Below the pieces are notes generated by a model. That model searched no databases. It had not been told where the DNA came from and saw only the letters and a list, made by a program, of their open reading frames with translations. 47,500 nt of DNA. Origin: Mesostigma viride (taxonomy: Eukaryota; Streptophyta; Mesostigmatophyceae; Mesostigmatales; Mesostigmataceae). The stretch is from contig RPFO01001170.1 of assembly GCA_009746045.1 (NCBI GenBank), positions 1 to 47,500 on the forward strand, given 5' to 3'. Each line of letters starts with the position of its first letter. Within the stretch, counting starts at the first letter, position 1. A program made the position numbers and the translations under genes. This document shows, in pieces, positions 1-10,593 of this stretch.

Positions 1-3
1 GCG

Positions 4-1157
4 ATGCCCAGAGACAACAACAAGAAGCCGGCTGGCGATGCGGCCATTTCCAAGAAAAAGAAAAAGAACAAAAAGACTCACAATGGTTGCCAGGACGAGG
101 GGACGGCGGCTGCAAAGCCGACCGACCTACCCCCCTCCCCTGCGAGGCCGGAGGCCGAGACGGCTCCCCCCGGGGAGACCGGCTTACCCTCGACTCCGGC
201 GGCCGCCCCAGCCGCAACCACGGCTGGCGCGGCCATGGCTGCGGAGACCTCGGTGGTAAACCCCACTGAGGCTCCACAGTCCGGCCCCACGTTGCCATCT
301 CTTCGGGAGCGTATGCCCCGTCAGACGGCCTCGGTGGCACCGGACGGGACGATTACCTTTCGTCCCGCCACATCAAACCTTAATGTCCCTTTCGCCCAGG
401 GACATAACCACATTGAGCTAACGTTTGGGCGACCCTCTGCGTCCCTTCTTCGCAAGAAGAAGGACATGGAGAGTATTAAACTCGCACGGGTGGTGCGAAA
501 ACCTGTGGAACCCATCGCCGGACAACCAATGTCCGACGATGAGGTATCCGACACTGCCAGTCTCCCCGATGGGGAGACTGAGATCAATCTTACCCCAGCG
601 CTCCTGGCGGTCGAGCAGGCCGCGCTGGTGGCAAATGAAGAACGCCGAGCGCAGCGGGACCGAGAGGTCCGCCGAGAGGCGGCTTTTCGGCTCGCCGCTA
701 AGCGGCAAGAATATGAAGAGGAAGCCGCCCGTCGCCTGGCTACCCACCAGGCGATGGCGGACGCGTACCGCGAGGCCACCCAGCGGTTACGTGACCTCTT
801 AAAAAATGCTGACTATCCCACTATGCGGACAGTCAAGACCTGGCCGAGCTTGCTCGGTCAGCACACTTTAAAACCATGTCCTCCATCACCCAAGCCAGGG
901 TCACGGAGGCCATCTTGGCCAAACATGGGGTGGTAGCTGAAGAAGCCCCCCCGCTGGAAACCACCAGCAAGAAACCCTCTCCCCCCCAACCCCTGCAGTA
1001 CAAGGAGGGACTGCTGGCCCTGGGCGCGAGGAAGGGCAAAGAGGCGGACTGTCCAGTCCGGCCTGCTATGATCATGGGAGAACCACTCCCTGACATACCC
1101 GAGGATGAGGCTGCTTTCAGGCAGCCCTCCGGGAGCATGAGGTACGCAAGGAGATGA
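4..1157 (+). pseudogene. Gag N-terminal region, frameshifted
   Basis: An open frame from 4 to about 840 starts with a Lys-rich stretch, then a Pro/Ala-rich stretch, then a charged helical segment (about residues 200-270, many E/R/A) that suggests a coiled coil. After about 840 the plausible protein continues in another frame (876-1157, beginning near M-S-S-I-T-Q-A-R) and then again in a third frame from 1154. No catalytic motif is visible. It lies directly upstream of and in line with the capsid-like region, so it is taken as the Gag N-terminus of the same element. It could instead be an extra ORF of the element; no family was recognised. Confidence 0.5.
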
Positions 1158-1389
1158 AGCGTCTCATGCGGGAGGAGGCCAGGAGGAGAGCAGAGGCAGA
1201 CACCCCTGCCCGCCCCTCCACCGATGGGGCTGGACCCAGTGGGGTTACCCGGACACCCCCGGGCTCCCCCAGGGCCACCATGACCCCCCTCCCCCTCCCC
1301 CCCACCCCAGGTTCGCCCTGTGGGTTGGGGCCCCCTCCCAAACCAGGGGGGGGCCAGGACCCCAGGAGGCCCTGGGGGGAGGTGCAGAG

Positions 1390-2710
1390 GTGCCACAGGC
1401 ACCCAACAGGCCTGCTGAGGCCCCCCCAAGGAGCGGGGATGTCCTGGAACAGCTCGCCATTCTCCAGGCCCAGCTGGCCTCGTTGCAAGATCAGCAGTTA
1501 ACAGCTAACCAGCTGCAAACTGTCGAGGGCCTGCGCGCCCTGATGTCGCGGTATGAGCGGGGGACCATCAACCTGGACCCCACCCGCCTGCAACAAGCAA
1601 CCGACAGCTTCTTGAGGGCCAACCCCCCTCTCACAGGTGTGTTTAACCCTCATAAAAAGGAATCCAAAATCAATATTGCTGGCTTGCCTGAGGGTCACAC
1701 TGTTGAACAAGCTAAGCAATTTGTTTTTGCTTTGGAGTATGGGATGGAAGGTCTTAACCTTAGACATCAGTTTAAGGCTCTCAGGGCCTCCTCCACATTC
1801 CATCAATCATCTCCTGCAATCAGAGCATTGATTCAAACCTATCAGGAACGTACCCTGACACCTGAAGCAGCCATTGAACAGTGGCCTACCTTTATCACTG
1901 ATCTGAAACAGCTAGTGCTTACCAATAACCACATGGAAGCAGTAGAACGTTTCAACTGGCTTGCTGCATATAAGGTGAACAAGAATAACCTCTCTGGGGA
2001 TGCAAAAACATACAGGGTAATGATTGAGAAAGACCTTGAGCTTCTCAAGCTCCAACCAAGGTATCTCATCCACACCTGGCTAACAAAAGCTAATTTGCAA
2101 CCTTCTGTCCTGGCTACCCTGCTTACAGGCCTCAAGTCCCTCTGGGACAACTTCAGAGCTGCCATGCTCTATATCGAGGAGGCAGTGGACCCCCTGGGTA
2201 CTGGCAACAACCAGGCCCAGGACCCCAAGGTCCAGGGTGTCCAAGGCCACAAACGCAAGGGGCAGGCCAGCCAGGGGGGGCACCCAAGACCCACAAGTCC
2301 TCCCACCAAGGGGGCAGTGGCTCTCAGGGGCGTGGCAACACGTGGCACCGTGTGCCCCTGCATGGCAACCCCAACAACAACAACAACAACAACAACAACA
2401 GGTCCCAGCAGGGCAACAATAACAACAGGTCCCAACAGGGCCAAAACAACAACAACAACAGGTCCCAGCAGGGCCAGAACCGGTCCCAGCAGGGAAACAA
2501 CAACAACAACAACACAACAACAACCAGCCTGGCAACCCTGGGGGGTCCATAAGGTGCCTGAGGTGCTTCCAACGAGGGCACGCACGGCACAACTGCCCCA
2601 ACAACGACTCCCTGGCCAACGGGGTGGATCTCTGCCCGGGCTGCTGGCACGCACGTCATCCCCTGGGGCCTCCAGGCAGCCGTTGCAACAGGCCTCGCTA
2701 CCCAAATCAA
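1390..2710 (+). pseudogene. Gag capsid and nucleocapsid region with CCHC zinc knuckle
   Basis: From 1390 to about 2275 one frame encodes a mostly helical, capsid-like protein (coiled coil of L/Q at the start; then segments such as F-N-P-H-K-K-E-S and T-Y-R-V-M-I-E-K-D-L). A run of G near 2274 marks a change to the frame encoding a basic then Asn/Gln-rich linker (2283-2510, CAACAA repeats). A second change near 2515 leads into C-x2-C-x4-H-x4-C at 2555-2596, a standard retroviral zinc knuckle that binds the element RNA. The knuckle frame is continuous with integrase downstream. The two frame changes fall in low-complexity DNA and look like decay; programmed frameshifting is possible but no typical slippery site was seen. 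Confidence 0.7.
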
Positions 2711-4066
2711 TGTGAGTTCACTCACCTTATGTACTCTGAGGATGATGATCTCATTACCATTGGGGATGGCAACCAGGGCATAATTGATTTTGAGGCAGCA
2801 ACCTTACTGTCCTCCCAACACCCTGTTCTGGAACCTTACATAAAAGCACTAACCCCTACTGTTGACAACTCCATAGATATCAAGGAGCTTGCTCATCAGC
2901 TGCACCTAGCCATGGGTCATGAAACAGTGGCTGAGGAACTGGCCAGACGGCTGGGGGGTAGTAGCATGGGAAAACAACTCAGGAATGCAGTAAAACTGGC
3001 TAGACAACACTGTCAAGAATGTCAGTTCAATAGCCCCAAACCTCAAAAATGGCATACTGCAACTCCTTCCACCAATAGGGGCATGATAGTGGGGGATGTG
3101 ATGCACATCAACAAAGATGTCCAACCCTACCTGATCCTAAAAGACTCATGGTCCAGGTTCACAGTAATGGAACCCCTACCTGGCATGTCTGCAGGGCAGC
3201 TACGTGTTGCACTCATGATTGCTTTACCCAGATTCTACCCAGTTGACAGAATTTTGCTTGATCAACAATTTTCTTGTCTGACTGACCTGGAAGGGTGTGA
3301 AGCAATAGAGATTGCTGGGCTGGAAGATCATGAGGGTCAGGGGGTCATTGAAAGAACCATCAGATCTGTCAAAACCCTACTAGCCAAAAATCCTTCCAAG
3401 GATGCTACTTCAGGGGTCTATTGTGACAGGGCACTCTGGTGTCATGAAATGTGCACAACCCTAAACATGAGACCTGTCTTGCATGCCACGTGGGGTGAAG
3501 TAATCCCAGCAGGCCTGCAGGCAGGTGTATATCCCCCAGAGGTGATAGCACTGTACAACACTGCACGTGCACAAACCTCAGCAAAACTGGCAGAAAAAGA
3601 TAAAACCCATTCCAGGCCAGTATTCCAAAAAGGTGATCAAGTTCTCTATTACAAGGAAAACAGCTTTGGTAAGGTTGGAACTTGGCTAGGTCCAGTTACC
3701 ATCCGTGGATTTACCAAAAACAGCAAGACCGTGGAGGTCAAGCACAATATCAATGGGAAGCGTCACAGGGTGAGCTGTCATAGAATTAAGAAGTATTATT
3801 CTCCCATGGCAGACGTGCCTGGGGAAGAGTCTTTAAGCATGGACTCACTACTTCTATCTGGCAACTCCAGCATGCCCAGCAGTAGCTCTGAGCCACCAAT
3901 TACTGCTGTTGACAGCACCACAGCACCCTCTGTGAACCCTTCCACCCTCAGTGAAGCCAGGCCCACTTCACAACCTGGGGATTGCTTAACCAGGCACGAG
4001 GTAGCTGGGTTGGAAGCATTAGCTCAGCCCCAAGGCACCAAATTGTCTGCCAACCTCCCGCTCTGA
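2624..4066 (+). pseudogene. Integrase domain of the copia-like element
   Basis: The domain starts with an HHCC zinc-binding module (H-x4-H near 2903-2920, then C-x2-C at 3011-3022). The catalytic core follows: Asp codon at 3095 (G-D-V-M-H), a D-S-W-S-R-F segment like the copia D-x-F-S-R, the second Asp at 3260 (L-L-D-Q-Q-F) and Glu at 3350 (G-V-I-E-R-T-I-R). The second Asp and Glu are about 30 residues apart, slightly short of the usual 35. A C-terminal G-D-Q-V-L...G-T-W-L-G-P-V module resembles the GPY/F module, better known from gypsy and retroviral integrases. A Ser/Thr-rich tail ends at 4066. This frame is open from about 2426, so the ATG at 2624 is probably internal to a polyprotein. Confidence 0.8.
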
Positions 4067-4069
4067 GGT

Positions 4070-4740
4070 CAAGATTGGCAGTCGCCTTGCAAGCATTACA
4101 CAGGTCACATAAGCAACAAGCTGCTGTGGCCGCAGGGTTGGCAAAAGTCTCAGCTGTGTGCACTAGTCAGGACCCCTGGACCCTGGCAATAGACACTCAG
4201 GCACAGGTCAGTGTGATCAGTGCACAAGCCATCCCTGGTCTTGAGATTGCACCTTCATTTTGGGCACGGGTGCAGGATTTCTCAGGCCAAAGCTCACTGG
4301 ATGTAGTGGGACAAGTGATGCTCCCTATACTTGGTATTCAGACACCCTTCCAGGTGGTGGAGGGGTACTCTGGTAACACCTTGTTGGGGGAACCTTTTGT
4401 ATCCTATCCTGGGGTGCTTATCTCAGCTAATGAGCTCAGTGTCACAGGGGTGGGTGCAGTTCCTCTGGACCACTTTAAAATCCCTCTCTCCAGTATTGTC
4501 CCTGGTATGGATGCTGTCATCAAGGCAGTCAACACTCAGTATGCACCAGGGGAGATCCCTGATCTGGACAAGTTAGTGCACAGCCAGTTCCTCCATCCCT
4601 CAGCCTTTGGGCTGGGTAAGTGGGACATAGCCATGCACTCACCCCACCAAATCTCCCACGTCATACAAGAATGCAAAACACAAAAAGGGTTTACCAAGTG
4701 GCTGATGGCCATTGTCCACCAAGCCAGGCAGGAATGGGTC
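4070..4740 (+). pseudogene. Retropepsin-like aspartic protease, placed after integrase
   Basis: In the frame that runs 3982-5379 the segment A-I-D-T-Q-A-Q-V-S-V-I-S (Asp codon 4192) fits the active-site loop of retroviral aspartic proteases, with the usual Gly after D-T replaced by Gln. A later hydrophobic segment (N-T-L-L-G-E-P-F, near 4375-4400) fits the second conserved L-L-G element of the fold. The protease would process the polyprotein. It lies between integrase and RT, whereas copia elements normally carry it before integrase. The Gln replacement may mean that this copy is inactive. No second protease-like motif was seen upstream of integrase. Confidence 0.65.
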
Positions 4741-5704
4741 CTGCCCAACCCCAAAAACCCTCAATACAAACCGCCTGTCACCCCTTCATGGGACGTGCCA
4801 GAGGGAGCCAAAAAGCTCAGATTAAAATTTGTTCTCAAACAAAAACCACAAAAAGTGGGCTCCCCAATCTTCCATGCCAGACCATGTGTCACAGAATTAA
4901 AGGGGACATCCACACTGCCAAAAGGGGAAACATACACACCTGGGCTGCAACAAACCTCACTCAGGATCATGCTCTCCCTATTCCTCCACAACCTCAATGC
5001 AGGCCAAGACTATGTCTGCAAAGCCACTGATATTAAAAGGGCCTTCCTCAGGGGGGACCCAGAAAAGGCTGAATCTGTGTGGAAAGGGAAGGTGTACGTG
5101 GTAGACACCCCAGCTGTGTGGAAACCTTACATTGATGAGCCCCACCTTATCATCAACATTGGGGTGGAAGGGCTTGTCAGTGCCCCAAAATTTTCAGAGA
5201 CTCAGCAGAGGAAGTATTCAAAAAGCTCAAGGCCACGTATGATGACCTGGACCCATGCTTTTTTGTTGTACCCACCCCCTCTGGACTGCTGTTCTTTGTG
5301 TGGCATGGAGATGACCAACTCATTTGTGGGCCTAGAGCTGAGGTGGAAAATTTATTCAGCAGGTCCAGGAATCATATGAGATTGGCAAACAGGTGGAATT
5401 GAGCACAACCCCCATCCAGTTCTGTGGCATCATGTTGCAGCTGCACAGGCAGCCAGATCAATGGGTCTGCTCTCTCTCTCCTCCTGCAGAATATATTCAA
5501 GATTGTCTAGATCTGCTGCATCACACCTGCCTCCCCTTACACATGTGTGCCACTGTTCAGGGCAAACTGGGGTGGTGGTCAGCCATCTGTGGGGCTCCCT
5601 TAGCTGTCATCAGCAGGGTCACCCATGATGTTCTAGTCAAAATCAAATGCAGTCACATCAGGAAGTTGATCCATGACTGCCCCCCCTCATCCTCCATGGC
5701 CTGA
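4741..5704 (+). pseudogene. Reverse transcriptase domain, frameshifted
   Basis: The domain copies element RNA into DNA. The N-terminal part includes L-K-F-V-L-K-Q-K-P, and the first catalytic Asp is in T-D-I-K-R-A-F-L-R-G-D (codon at 5029), matching the copia motif D-V-x-T-A-F-L-N-G. The frame shifts near 5185 (a C4A4T4 stretch). The second catalytic block then reads F-V-W-H-G-D-D-Q-L-I-C-G-P (5295-5333), so the usual Y-V-D-D is W-H-G-D-D. Another shift near 5360 leads to the frame 5393-5704 (I-Q-F-C-G-I-M-L-Q-L), the thumb/connection region. Confidence 0.8.
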
Positions 5705-5709
5705 ATCTG

Positions 5710-6235
5710 ATGGAAGACATCCACATACACAGTGTCATGGACAGCTCCATGGAGAGCAGAACAATCAATCAGATGGGGGCACGGGAATCAGGGCTGTTTT
5801 TTCTCACCAACAGGTCAGATTACATGTCCCTCACTTCCTGGTACAGCAGGCTACACCGCAGAAAACCTGGCAGCAGCAACTCAGCTGAATGTCGTGCTGT
5901 GGTGTCTGCTGCATTGCATGCTCGTTCCCTGCAGCACATGCTCACCTGGCTACAAACCCAGGCAGGCAGCACATGCAATGTCATCTCACATCTCTATACT
6001 GACAGCCAATCTGTGATCAGTTTTCTAACCAAGAAATCTGTCTCTGCTGCTGTCCACACTGACCTGGATTGGGTGATCCTCAAACAGGAGGCCACTTATT
6101 TTCCAGCTGGACTCATGTGGAGGATGAGGACAACCCAGCAGACGCTCTCACGAAGCTGCGGGATGCTGCTGGCCAACAGTACCAGCTCCTCTTTCAGAAC
6201 ATGAACCCCTATGATATCAGAGTCAGTGTTTGAAT
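5710..6235 (+). pseudogene. RNase H domain, copia type, frameshifted at its end
   Basis: The domain degrades the RNA strand during reverse transcription. Visible motifs in order are a first Asp-containing strand (near 5740), A-E-C-R-A (5888 on) and Y-T-D-S-Q-S-V (about 5995-6018). After a frame change near 6110 come D-N-P-A-D-A-L-T-K (about 6129-6155) and a stop near 6233. The terminal P-A-D-x-L-T-K block is diagnostic of copia-type RNase H. No gene follows before the LTR. Confidence 0.75.
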
Positions 6236-6557
6236 AAATGACTGGCCATAGCACAGTACACAACCACCACACCCCCTTACCACAGCGATAGCTGCTGGGC
6301 GCCATAAAATTCAACACATTCGTTGTGGGGTGTGAGTGCTGGCTAGGTCAGATTTGTATCCATTTGCAGCTTGAGGACACAAGCTTTGTATCCATTTACT
6401 TAATGTGTGCTTCAGTAACTGGCCAAACCAGCCAGCTGTGTACACCTTATTTAATGTGCAATATAACACCTGGCCAGAACAGCCAGCTGTAACCAACCTG
6501 GCTCAACCAGCCATGTCTCTTTTGTACCCCTAATCAACTTAAAAACAATAACAATAA
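6236..6557 (+). other. Non-coding stretch between RNase H and 3' LTR
   Basis: No coding capacity was seen. It holds three diverged copies of a CTGGCCA-(A/G)-A-CAGCCAGCTGT type motif (about 6418-6445, 6470-6492 and 6496-6512) and two copies of TTTGTATCCATTT (about 6352 and 6387). An A-rich stretch precedes the LTR; a clear polypurine tract was not found. Confidence 0.5.
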
Positions 6558-6958
6558 TGTTGGGGGTGCAGACCTGCATTAAGAAATAAATAATAAAACA
6601 ATACTGGAGTTAGTCTCCATGCTTTGCTGTAGACTAAGTCTCAAAGGCATTGTGAATACAACGTATGAATAAGCCTTGTAAACCTACGTTGGTATGTGAA
6701 TATAAATACCACGTGGGCTATACAGATAGGAATGCTAGTCGAGTCGCATACGTTTCCCTAGATAGGTACTTTGGGTACTGAGGTACGTGACAGATGTCAG
6801 TACCCAGTATACGTAGTGTCCTGTCATTGGACGGTACTAGAGTATCCTAGATAGGGACCGTACTGCAGCGTGCATTGATTTGTGATCGCACGATGCAGTG
6901 ACTAGACTGCTACCTGTCATCGTGTGGCCTCGGGCCAACGGTCTGCACCCAACGGTCA
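6558..6958 (+). repeat. Candidate 3' LTR (about 401 bp)
   Basis: The segment starts TGTTGGGGGTGCAGACC and ends GGTCTGCACCCAACGGTCA. It therefore has TG...CA ends and an imperfect terminal inverted repeat of about 17 bp, with one 2-3 nt offset. It lies 320 bp after RNase H, as expected for a 3' LTR. The partner 5' LTR is outside the window, so the assignment rests on the ends and the position. Confidence 0.55.
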
Positions 6959-7097
6959 CTGGCGGCGCAGCCGGTGAGAGGAACGTTGATAAAGGGTAAA
7001 CCTATTTTCTAATGAACCAAGCAATTCATTGCTCCAAGCCTTCAGTGTTCTCAAGCAATATATCCCACCGCATTCTAACTACAATTGCTCCATGCAG

Positions 7098-8262
7098 TTC
7101 AAGTCAAGGAATGTGATCGCGGAAGTGGCCCGGCTGCTGACGGAGGATCCGCACCTGGAGTCATTTGAGTGGAATTACTTTGGGGAGCAGCACGGAAAGG
7201 GGGAGGTGGATGGAGCTGGTGGGACTGTGAAGTGCATGTTGAGGAGGTGGCACATCAGGGAAGAGAACCAGGACAAACAGACGGCCGCCCAGTTGGTGGA
7301 GAATCTGGCGTCGGGGGCGGTGGGCGGGACCACAACGACCAGGCGTAACTTCTTCGAGTTCCCCGAGGTAATTAAGTGTACAGTCCTCGTTCAGGGAATA
7401 GTTACGCCGACCGTCGTTTCTAGGGCGTTCTTGGAGTCCTGGCGATCAGGAGTGCTTAATAAAACACAACTAGCTCGATGGTCTCGTAACTTCAACTTTC
7501 CCTTGTGCAAATCTTGTCTTCGACGCGCAGGTGCTTCCTTACAGCCCAGGGCGCGGCGAAATCAAAGGAGTGAAGAAGGCGCACTGGTGGCGCATGGACA
7601 AGTCGAATGTGACGCGCTTAATGCTGCGCCAGTATTCCTGCTATTGTGGCGGTGCGTGCGCCGAGGAAAGGTGGTGGGATTGTCGAAAGGAGTGGACCGA
7701 CATGGACGGCTGGAATGTGGGAGGTGCTCGGATGAAGCTCCACAAACTGGGGGAGCCAGTGCAAAGGAACCCAAACGGACAAGGGGGGCACGCAGGGACG
7801 CGACTGAACAGACTACAGGCAGAGAGGACGATGATGGGAAGGAGACTGAAGCTGCGAGACATTTTTGCCGTCGAGTCCTACTCTGGTGATGAGTCCCACG
7901 ATCCAGATCATCCATATTGGCTAGCGGAAGTCTTGCAGGAGCCTTATCAGGTGGCCGCTACTTTCGTGAGGCGAGTGGCCGACAGAAACGGCAAGGTCGA
8001 TAGGGAGTTGTTCCGTAAGGGACAATGGGTGGTGGGGGTGCGCTACTGGGACAGATTTCCGGGTATGGCGACGATGTTCAAAATGGACGCCGATGCGCAA
8101 GCTGAACAGCCAAACTTGGTCAATTGCTACCTGTGCATGGACGCGGGGTTCGAACACACCATTGTTGTCAACCCAGCTAACAATCGCCAGGCCATCTTGA
8201 CCATTCCGACAGACGTCGAGAAACGGCTCACGAACTTGGCCAAGAAGAGACCTGTTGAGTAG
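7098..8262 (+). pseudogene. C-terminal part of a transposon-associated 'HGKG' protein, two exons
   Basis: Exon 7098-7367 follows an acceptor (CCATGCAG) and ends GAG|GTAATT. The intron is 7368-7530 and exon 7531-8262 ends at TAG. Both junctions are phase 0 with AG|GT on each side. The first exon encodes Q-F-K-S-R then W-N-Y-F-G-E-Q-H-G-K-G-E-V-D-G-A-G-G. The second encodes a Cys-rich block (S-C-Y-C-G-G-A-C...D-C), Y-W-L-A-E-V and R-K-G-Q-W-V-V-G-V-R-Y-W. From memory, Q-F-K-x-R / H-G-K-G-x2-D-G-x-G-G followed by a Cys-rich block and a C-terminal domain recurs in many eukaryotic proteins linked to DNA transposons. The biochemical function is unknown to me. The N-terminal part is missing; the LTR element ends only 140 bp upstream and may have broken the gene. 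Confidence 0.5.
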
Positions 8263-8914
8263 GCCAGCTCGCCCGGGCTTGGTTGGACGAGGTGGACAGC
8301 CTTGAGAGCACGTGCTTCGTTGTGAGCACTTGCCTTTCAGCCGTGATTTGCAAACGAGTTCCTTGTCCTGAATTGTAAAGCTCGATTCATGCTCTTTTAA
8401 GGAAGTGTATAATATTATCCAGATCATGTATATATTTAGATCTAGACCTGAGTTCAAATAACATTTCTTAGAGGGCTGAGATGCGCGAGGTCCAGCATAC
8501 ATGTATATATCCATGGAGACATGTTACAAACTCAAATGTTTCATTGTACGTACCACTAGCTCGTCGACGGGGGTATCCCATGTAATGTATGATTTATGAA
8601 TTAATTAATCGCTTAATTGTACAATTTAAATGGATCATGAACTTGTCAAGTGGCCTAATTTGGTTTATTTGGTTCATCATTTATTGATGTCAATCATTCT
8701 TAATTGAATCTCGAGCAATAGCAATCATGAAGCACATCCTAATCATGTGATTCGCATAATGAGAATAGGCAACAAGTGCTAAGTACTTTGAGGAATGCGG
8801 GGTTGGTCAGGTTATTATAGAGCTAGAGCTACAAACGGCACATATATTGCAAACTTTGCGCTCCAGGCATGGAATTTCAAAAGTACCAAAATTGGAGCAG
8901 TAGATGTTGGGGAC
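8263..8914. other. AT-rich spacer without a gene
   Basis: No supported coding region. It contains a short AATTAATTAATC tract near 8600, possibly the remnant tail of a minus-strand LINE insertion. The reading frame that enters from the LINE ORF1 on the right loses similarity to other copies at about 8915. Confidence 0.5.
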
Positions 8915-10405
8915 GCCCTGGGCTGGCGTCAGGTCGTCGTCAAGCGACCAGGAGGTGTTCACCAGCTTCTTGCGGCGAGAGAGGAACCGAACTTGGGCTG
9001 TGATGTCGCTGAAGGTGAGGACCACTGGAGGGGGCCCAGCCTTGGCCTGTGGATGGGGCAGGCGGTAGGCGCCCTGCAGTGCCGCACCTGGCAGCTCCAT
9101 GCACGCCAAGAGCTGTTTCTTCAGCTCGTCGAGAAGGGAGTATGGGGTCTCCTCCGGCGGCATGTCGAAGCGCCTGAGGATGACCCGGCAGCGGCGACGG
9201 TCGCGGTCAGCGGCCTCGCGGCGCGTGTCTTCCAGCTCCTGGAGCTTGGTGGTGATGGCGGTCGTGGTAGAGGATGCCTGGCTCTTGAGCAGGTCTGCCC
9301 AGGAGGCGCGAGTCAAGGGGTCATCGCTAGCTAGCCCTACCAGCAGGTTGGGCGGCGATGGTGGCCGTTCGCTCGGCGATCTCGGGGACCTGCGTGGCCA
9401 GGGCGTCTACCTTGGTAGCAACGTACTGCCTCAAGTTTCACGGTGCCTTGGCCGACTCGGCCTTCCACCTGGTTAAGGCGGGTGGTCACAGTGTCTGTGG
9501 CCTCGGAAACTTTGGTGGCCATGTGCTCTTGCGTAGCAGTAAACTGAGGCTGGAGCTTAAGTGCGACTCTGGCTTCAATGTTGTTGACCTTGGCCGAGAG
9601 AGTGTTGAGTGGGCCGTTAGGCGCGTTCAGGGCGGCGAGCTGCTCAGCCATCGGCGCCAGCTGCTCCGCCACTGCAGCTCGGATGGAGTCCGTGCTGGGG
9701 GAGGTGCTGCTCTGCGGGGATGCTGCAGCTGCTGTGGCTGCCCGTCTGCGCTCATGCAGGAGGCTCCTGAGGCCAGCGTAGCCAATCTGGGTGATGTCCT
9801 GGGCGTCGCAGCGCAGGTAGCTGCACATGATGACTGCCTTTGAAAGTACACCTCCGGTTCTTGAAGCAGACATTCCCAGTCGGGCTTGGTGACCTTAATT
9901 GTCGCCAGGGGTAGGCAGGAAAAGTTCGTCATGGCGGGCCAGGAACTTGATAACATCGTCACATTGTTCCTTCGTGAGCGTAAAGATTTCCAAGATGCAA
10001 AAATCCCGCTAGCCGGCGCCGAAGCGCGGCGGGCATCCCATTTGGTATGGGAAGTTCGGGTTTTCTTGGGAATGGGCGACGAATTTGGTGTAGAGCATTG
10101 CGTCGAGGGAGGCAGACCGGGGGGAGAGCTTCGATCAGCGCGAAAAGGCTGGCGTCCGCAGGAGTTGATGTCGCACGTGCTGCTGGCGACGGGAATGCCG
10201 ACGACAGCTGAATTTGCTTGTCAATCAAGGCTGCGTTTTGGTGGCATTTTCAAAATACTGCGTTACAGCCGTAACCGATTATACTAGCAGATGCGTCTTG
10301 AAAAGACGCATCTGATGCAAGTAGCCTGACTGAATTTGGGGCTCAGACGCAAAAGTTCTGAGCTCCGCCGTCAGCCATGTCCGCTCGTGGCTCGTGGCTC
10401 GTCAA
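8915..10405 (-). pseudogene. LINE ORF1 protein, 3'-truncated, frameshifted
   Basis: Reading the minus strand from 10228 to 8915, three frame segments (9959-10228, 9337-9873, 8915-9316) give an ORF1-like protein: a basic N-terminus, a long coiled coil (repeated L/A heptads, about 9480-9700) and a C-terminal RNA-binding region. The latter includes V-I-L-R-R-F, P-P-V-V-L-T-F and S-L-D-D-D-L-T-P-A-Q. The same blocks occur in the ORF1 copies at 13201, 21600 and 29440. ORF1 proteins of L1-type LINEs bind the element RNA as chaperones. Similarity stops just after D-L-T-P-A-Q, so the end of ORF1, any ORF2 and the 3' end are missing. The 5' leader with its hairpin is present up to about 10405 and abuts the tail of the next LINE. 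Confidence 0.7.
10288..10314 (-). other. Hairpin in the 5' leader of a LINE copy
   Basis: A 12-bp perfect stem (CAGATGCGTCTT with AAGACGCATCTG) closes a 3-nt loop. It sits upstream of ORF1 in the transcript leader. Shorter versions (CGTCTT...AAGACG) occur at matching places in copies near 14645, 23062 and 30826. Confidence 0.6.
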
Positions 10406-10411
10406 ACTATC

Positions 10412-10457
10412 ATTAATTAATTAATTAATTAGACTCGTGCTCCCGTTGGGGAGTCAC
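10412..10457 (-). other. LINE 3' end: hairpin plus TTAA-type tail
   Basis: On the minus strand the 3' UTR ends in a stem-loop with stem CTCCC/GGGAG and loop CAAC (10440-10453), extended by GTG/CAC around a bulged A. A run of about 20 nt of ATTA repeats follows at 10412-10431. The same arrangement closes eight other LINE ends in the window, so it is probably the structure recognised by the reverse transcriptase. Confidence 0.65.
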
Positions 10458-10593
10458 GGAGCATTAACCCCGATGGATGGATGGATGGGTGCACACATTC
10501 CTACCGGTCTAATCTATCTACATTGGCTACATACTACATCTATCTACTAACTACAACATCTATCTAGGCAGCCGCACGCTGCCCTAGGGGGAG

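Larger units (their letters stand above)
1..6958 (+). mobile_element. Ty1/copia-like LTR retrotransposon, 5' end outside window, decayed
   Basis: Gag, CCHC knuckle, integrase, aspartic protease, reverse transcriptase and RNase H follow one another on the + strand, then a candidate 3' LTR. The RT core motif (T-D-I-K-R-A-F-L-R-G-D) and the RNase H end (N-P-A-D-A-L-T-K) are copia-type. The reading frame changes at least seven times (near 840, 1150, 1390, 2275, 2515, 5185, 5360 and 6110), several at homopolymers, so the copy is not expressible as one protein. Host exons elsewhere in the window read cleanly, which argues for real decay. The unusual feature is integrase before protease. The 5' LTR and primer-binding site are not in the window, so target duplications cannot be checked. 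Confidence 0.85.

Noticed and set aside
2352-2552. Poly-Asn/Gln tract as a prion-like host gene
   Set aside because: It lies between capsid and zinc knuckle of the retroelement and is the Gag linker in a shifted frame.
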